NCBI GenBank assembly: GCA_009783205.1
Contig: WRHO01000002.1
Location: forward strand, 1-64,000
DNA from: Oscillospiraceae bacterium
Lineage (GTDB): Bacteria; Bacillota; Clostridia; Oscillospirales; Ruminococcaceae
DNA: 64,000 nucleotides
Direction of reading: 5' to 3'
The first letter of the stretch is position 1. Every line of letters begins with the position of its first letter. Both the position numbers and the translations under genes were made by a program. Below are positions 61,541 to 64,000 of the stretch, in pieces. Under the pieces are notes generated by a model that worked only from the letters and a program-made list of their open reading frames with translations, was not told the DNA's origin and searched no databases.

Positions 61541-63115
61541 ATGAAAAAATTCTATATAACAACGCCTATTTACTATCCCTCGGGAAATCCCCATATCGGA
61601 CATTGTTACACCACCGTCGCTTGTGACGCGATTGCGCGCTACAAAAGGTGGCAGGGGTACGACGTAATGTTTTCGACCGGAACAGACGAACACGGTATGA
61701 AGCTCGAGGAAAGTGCGCGTAAGGCGGGTAAAACACCAAAGGAATATGTAGACGAAATAGCGGGTCGTTTTATAAAGCTTTGGGGCTTTATGAACATAAG
61801 CTATGACCGTTTTATACGAACGACCGACGAAGAACACAAAAAAGCGGTTCAAAGAATATTCATAAAGCTTCACGAAAAAGGGCTTATATATAAGGGCGAA
61901 TACGCGGGGAAGTATTGCGTTCCGGACGAATCGTTCTGGACACAGTCACAGCTCGTAGACGGCAAATGTCCCGAGTGTGGGAGAGAGGTTATCGACGCAA
62001 AGGAAGAGGCGTATTTTATGAAGATGCAGCCCTTTGCCGAGAGAATAGAGAAGCTTCTTACCGAAACCGATTTTCTTCAACCGGCGGCGCGGGTAAACGA
62101 AATGGTAAATAATTTTATTAAGCCGGGTCTTGAGGATTTGTGCGTTTCGCGAACAACCTTTAAATGGGGAATACCCGTACCCTTTGACCCCGAACACGTT
62201 GTTTACGTATGGATAGACGCCCTCTCAAACTATATCACCCTCCTCGGATACGAGAACGACCGACACGACGATATGGGGTATTGGGGCGGGGACGGCGGCT
62301 ACGTAATGCAGTTGACCGCAAAGGATATAGTTCGTTTTCACTCGATAATATGGCCGGCAATTCTTATGGCACTTGAGCTTCCGTTTCCGAAACGACTCTA
62401 TTCGCACGGTTGGATTAATTTGGACGGTAAGAAAATGAGCAAAAGCTTGGGCAACGTAGTAGACCCGTTTATTTTGGGGGAACGCTACGGGGTGGACGCA
62501 ATACGTTATCAGATATTGAGCGATATGCCGTTTAACGGCGATTTCGATTTTAACAATCGGCTTATGCTAACGCGAATAAACACCGATTTGGCTAACGACC
62601 TCGGCAATTTAGTCTCGCGGACGGTCGCTATGGTTATTAAATATTTTGACGGGACGTTACCCGTTTTTGAGCGAGACGATTCAGAAAAGCTACCCTATGA
62701 CGACTCTTATGACAACGAGTTAATCAATATGTCGACGGCGTTAAGAAAAAAGGTCGACGGGCTTATTGAGGTTCCGCAGCTTGCACAGGCTTTGTCGGAG
62801 ATATTTGCGGTTATAGGAAGGGCGAACAAATATATCGACGAAACGACCCCTTGGATTTTAGCAAAGGACGACGCAAATAAGCCGAGACTCGCTACCGTAT
62901 TGTACAATCTTCTCGAGACGATACGAATTTGCTCGTCGTTATTGGCGGCGTTCATGCCGACAACAATGCCGCGGGTTTGGGAACAAATCGGCGTAGGCGA
63001 AGCCGACACGACCTATGAAAAAGCGGGAACATGGAACACCGAATACAACTATGTCGTAAAGAAGGGGGATATAATCTTCCCGAGGTTTGATATAGATAAG
63101 GAGCTTTCCGAATAA
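61541..63115 (+). CDS. metG: Methionyl-tRNA synthetase
   Basis: Class Ia synthetase, 524 residues. HIGH motif in PSGNPHIGHCYTTVACD (residues ~12-28), KMSKS in LDGKKMSKSLGNVVDPF (near 300). The CP1 region has YCVPDESFW and CPECGREV, a reduced zinc site. This is the short form without the C-terminal EMAP-like tRNA-binding domain that B. subtilis MetG carries. Own promoter with an operator-like palindrome; the leader is too short for a T-box or S-box. RBS AAGGAG. Confidence 0.95.
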   Translation: MKKFYITTPIYYPSGNPHIGHCYTTVACDAIARYKRWQGYDVMFSTGTDEHGMKLEESARKAGKTPKEYVDEIAGRFIKLWGFMNISYDRFIRTTDEEHKKAVQRIFIKLHEKGLIYKGEYAGKYCVPDESFWTQSQLVDGKCPECGREVIDAKEEAYFMKMQPFAERIEKLLTETDFLQPAARVNEMVNNFIKPGLEDLCVSRTTFKWGIPVPFDPEHVVYVWIDALSNYITLLGYENDRHDDMGYWGGDGGYVMQLTAKDIVRFHSIIWPAILMALELPFPKRLYSHGWINLDGKKMSKSLGNVVDPFILGERYGVDAIRYQILSDMPFNGDFDFNNRLMLTRINTDLANDLGNLVSRTVAMVIKYFDGTLPVFERDDSEKLPYDDSYDNELINMSTALRKKVDGLIEVPQLAQALSEIFAVIGRANKYIDETTPWILAKDDANKPRLATVLYNLLETIRICSSLLAAFMPTTMPRVWEQIGVGEADTTYEKAGTWNTEYNYVVKKGDIIFPRFDIDKELSE

Positions 63116-63164
63116 AGTAAAATTGTTAAACAAAAAATTCGCCGTTTAAATTTTAAATTCCCTA

Positions 63165-63193
63165 TTGACAATATGCGAAAACTGTTGTATAAT
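63165..63193 (+). promoter_or_regulatory. Consensus SigA promoter of rpsU
   Basis: TTGACA (63165-63170), 17-bp spacer, TATAAT (63188-63193): a perfect consensus, expected for a ribosomal protein gene. Confidence 0.88.
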
Positions 63194-63239
63194 GTGACTG
63201 TTGATAAAAATATATAGGTTCGGCGAGGGGGGAAAAAGG

Positions 63240-63416
63240 TTGGCGGAAATTCGCGTAGGTAAAAACGAATCATTGGAAACCGCGCTCAAACGCTTTAAGC
63301 GTTCATGTGCAAGAGACGGCGTTCTTGCCGAGGTTCGAAGAAGGGAACATTATGAAAAGCCATCGGTTAAGCGAAAGAAAAAGTCTGAGGCGGCTCGTAA
63401 ACGCAAATTTAAGTAA
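63240..63416 (+). CDS. rpsU: 30S ribosomal protein S21
   Basis: 58 residues, the standard S21 size: (M)[19 protein letters not shown] then [20 protein letters not shown], ending with the basic tail [15 protein letters not shown]. The start is TTG 63240, seven bases after GAGGGGGG, because S21 always begins M-(x)-E-I-x-V; the ORF-track start at 63201 would add an unrelated N-terminus and lies only a few bases after the promoter. A strong promoter and a following hairpin make it a single-gene unit, possibly with read-through into yqeG. Confidence 0.95.
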   Translation: MAEIRVGKNESLETALKRFKRSCARDGVLAEVRRREHYEKPSVKRKKKSEAARKRKFK

Positions 63417-63424
63417 AAATCGTC

Positions 63425-63449
63425 GGCGTGGTGTTATTTCACCACGCCT
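63425..63449 (+). terminator. Terminator-like hairpin after rpsU
   Basis: GGCGTGGTG-TTATTT-CACCACGCC is a perfect nine-pair GC-rich stem. The following bases (TTACGTATACTC) are not a T-run, so termination may be partial. Confidence 0.55.
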
Positions 63450-63480
63450 TACGTATACTCTTCAGAGCCTGTTTAGGCAA

Positions 63481-63510
63481 TCTCCACGGAAAGGCATGGT
63501 TATAAAAATG
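63481..63510 (+). repeat. Repeated leader module (copy upstream of yqeG)
   Basis: CCACGGAAAGG followed by ATGGTTATAAAAATG, identical to the gyrB copy over the initiation block. Directly before it is TTTAGGCAATCTC, resembling the end of the MITE-like element. The optional peptide is MVIKM. Confidence 0.7.
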
Positions 63511-64000
63511 TTTAAACCGACCCTTCGGCTTAAAAATGTATTAAGTATTGATAAAAAGCTATTATATAAAATAAAGGTGCGCGGACTAATCCTCGACCTC
63601 GATAATACCCTCTCCATGGACGGGAGTCCGGCGGCAGAAATAGGCGTAACCGAATGGTTAGACGAAATGCGTCGACTCGGAATTAAACTGATAATTTTGT
63701 CGAATAATACCGCGAGACGGGTGTCTCCCTTAGCGAGCGAGTTGGGGGTCGACTATATCTCGTTCGGTTGTAAGCCGTTACCGTTCGGCGTGCGAAAGGC
63801 GGCAAAAAAGCTTCAAAATGCGGACGTTCCCCGCGCGCAAATCGCAATCGTCGGCGACCAAATCTTTACGGATATCGCGGGCGCAAATTTGTACGGTATA
63901 AAATCCATACTTGTCGAACCCTTTCATATGGAGGGCAATTGGACGTTCAGACTTAGGCGAAAACTCGAAAGTGCGTTTTTCTCCCGCGATTTTACGGGAA
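63508..64000 (+). CDS. yqeG: YqeG-family HAD-IIIA phosphatase, cut by the window end
   Basis: Not in the ORF track because it runs off the right edge. The open frame from ATG 63508 has HAD motif I LILDLDNTLSMD (residues ~29-40), motif II LIILSNNTARR, the motif III lysine in CKPLPFG, and motif IV IAIVGDQIFTDIAGANLYG: the full YqeG (phosphatidylglycerophosphatase-like) pattern. About 164 codons are visible, close to the usual 165-175, so only a few residues are missing. ATG 63496 is an in-frame alternative start that adds MVIK. Confidence 0.88.
   Translation, partial: MFKPTLRLKNVLSIDKKLLYKIKVRGLILDLDNTLSMDGSPAAEIGVTEWLDEMRRLGIKLIILSNNTARRVSPLASELGVDYISFGCKPLPFGVRKAAKKLQNADVPRAQIAIVGDQIFTDIAGANLYGIKSILVEPFHMEGNWTFRLRRKLESAFFSRDFTG

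Noticed and set aside
63116-63164. CAAAAAATTCGCCGTTTAAATTTTAAATT as another MITE copy
   Set aside because: It shares only the short AAATTCGCC with the element; the palindrome and the ends are absent.

Overview
The window looks like a chromosomal segment of a Firmicutes bacterium, most likely class Clostridia and plausibly the Oscillospirales/Ruminococcaceae group. This is inferred from gene content and order, not from a database search: a dnaA-dnaN-S4-recF-remB-gyrB cluster, an mnmG-rsmG-noc cluster, a TOPRIM/DUF4093 RNase M5-like gene after holA, a type III pantothenate kinase, an xpaC-telA pair, and strong AGGAGG-type ribosome sites with TTGACA-17-TATAAT promoters. The window is gene-dense and almost entirely made of ordinary chromosomal genes; no phage, plasmid, IS or CRISPR locus was recognised.

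Layout. 1-2.5 kb: speD-speA (polyamines). 2.7-4.9 kb: glnS and a Nudix hydrolase. 4.9-5.0 kb: the SRP RNA. 5.0-9.2 kb: HIT protein, comEC, holA and an RNase M5-like gene. 9.2-11.9 kb: MBOAT plus DHHW genes for surface O-acylation. 11.9-20.9 kb (minus): a 2999-residue surface protein with an N-terminal zinc ribbon, a SpaA-like domain, nine pilin-type isopeptide-domain-like repeats, a Thr-rich stalk and a C-terminal NPRTN-membrane-RRRKK tail. A WG-repeat protein is transcribed divergently from it. 23.0-27.3 kb (minus): speE-speB-leuS. 27.5-28.1 kb: a small membrane-anchored protein. 28.2-37.6 kb: the origin region, with gyrA divergent from dnaA rather than following gyrB. 37.6-46.5 kb: small membrane proteins, serS, an ABC exporter, GT2 and YfhO. 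46.5-51.9 kb: coaX, a DUF4258/YgiT pair, an ECF S-component (candidate pantothenate transporter) and mfd. 52.0-54.4 kb: xpaC-telA. 54.5-58.4 kb: mnmG, rsmG and noc/parB with parS-like palindromes. 58.4-61.1 kb (minus): a PucR/CdaR-like regulator, ftsE and ftsX. 61.5-64 kb: metG, rpsU and a yqeG-type phosphatase cut by the window end.

The most unusual layer is a set of short dispersed repeats. (1) A leader module (short hairpin, GGAAAGG, then a block like ATGGTTATAAAAATG) precedes six unrelated genes: holA, speB, speE, gyrB, the PucR/CdaR-like regulator and yqeG. It gives several of them the same optional MVIKM/MVLKM/MVSKM N-terminus, and its stem has compensatory changes. (2) A heptamer repeat, TTGACAG/TTGACAA, occurs at five loci. 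It is in frame inside leuS and mfd, supplies the stop codons of mfd and mnmG, and in one place supplies the -35 box of the xpaC-telA promoter. (3) A palindromic, MITE-like element of about 100-170 bp lies upstream of metG and of noc, with end fragments elsewhere. (4) A covarying hairpin starting GTTGAAAGAGAGC is shared by two intergenic regions. These were found by eye; whether they are genome-wide families needs a search.
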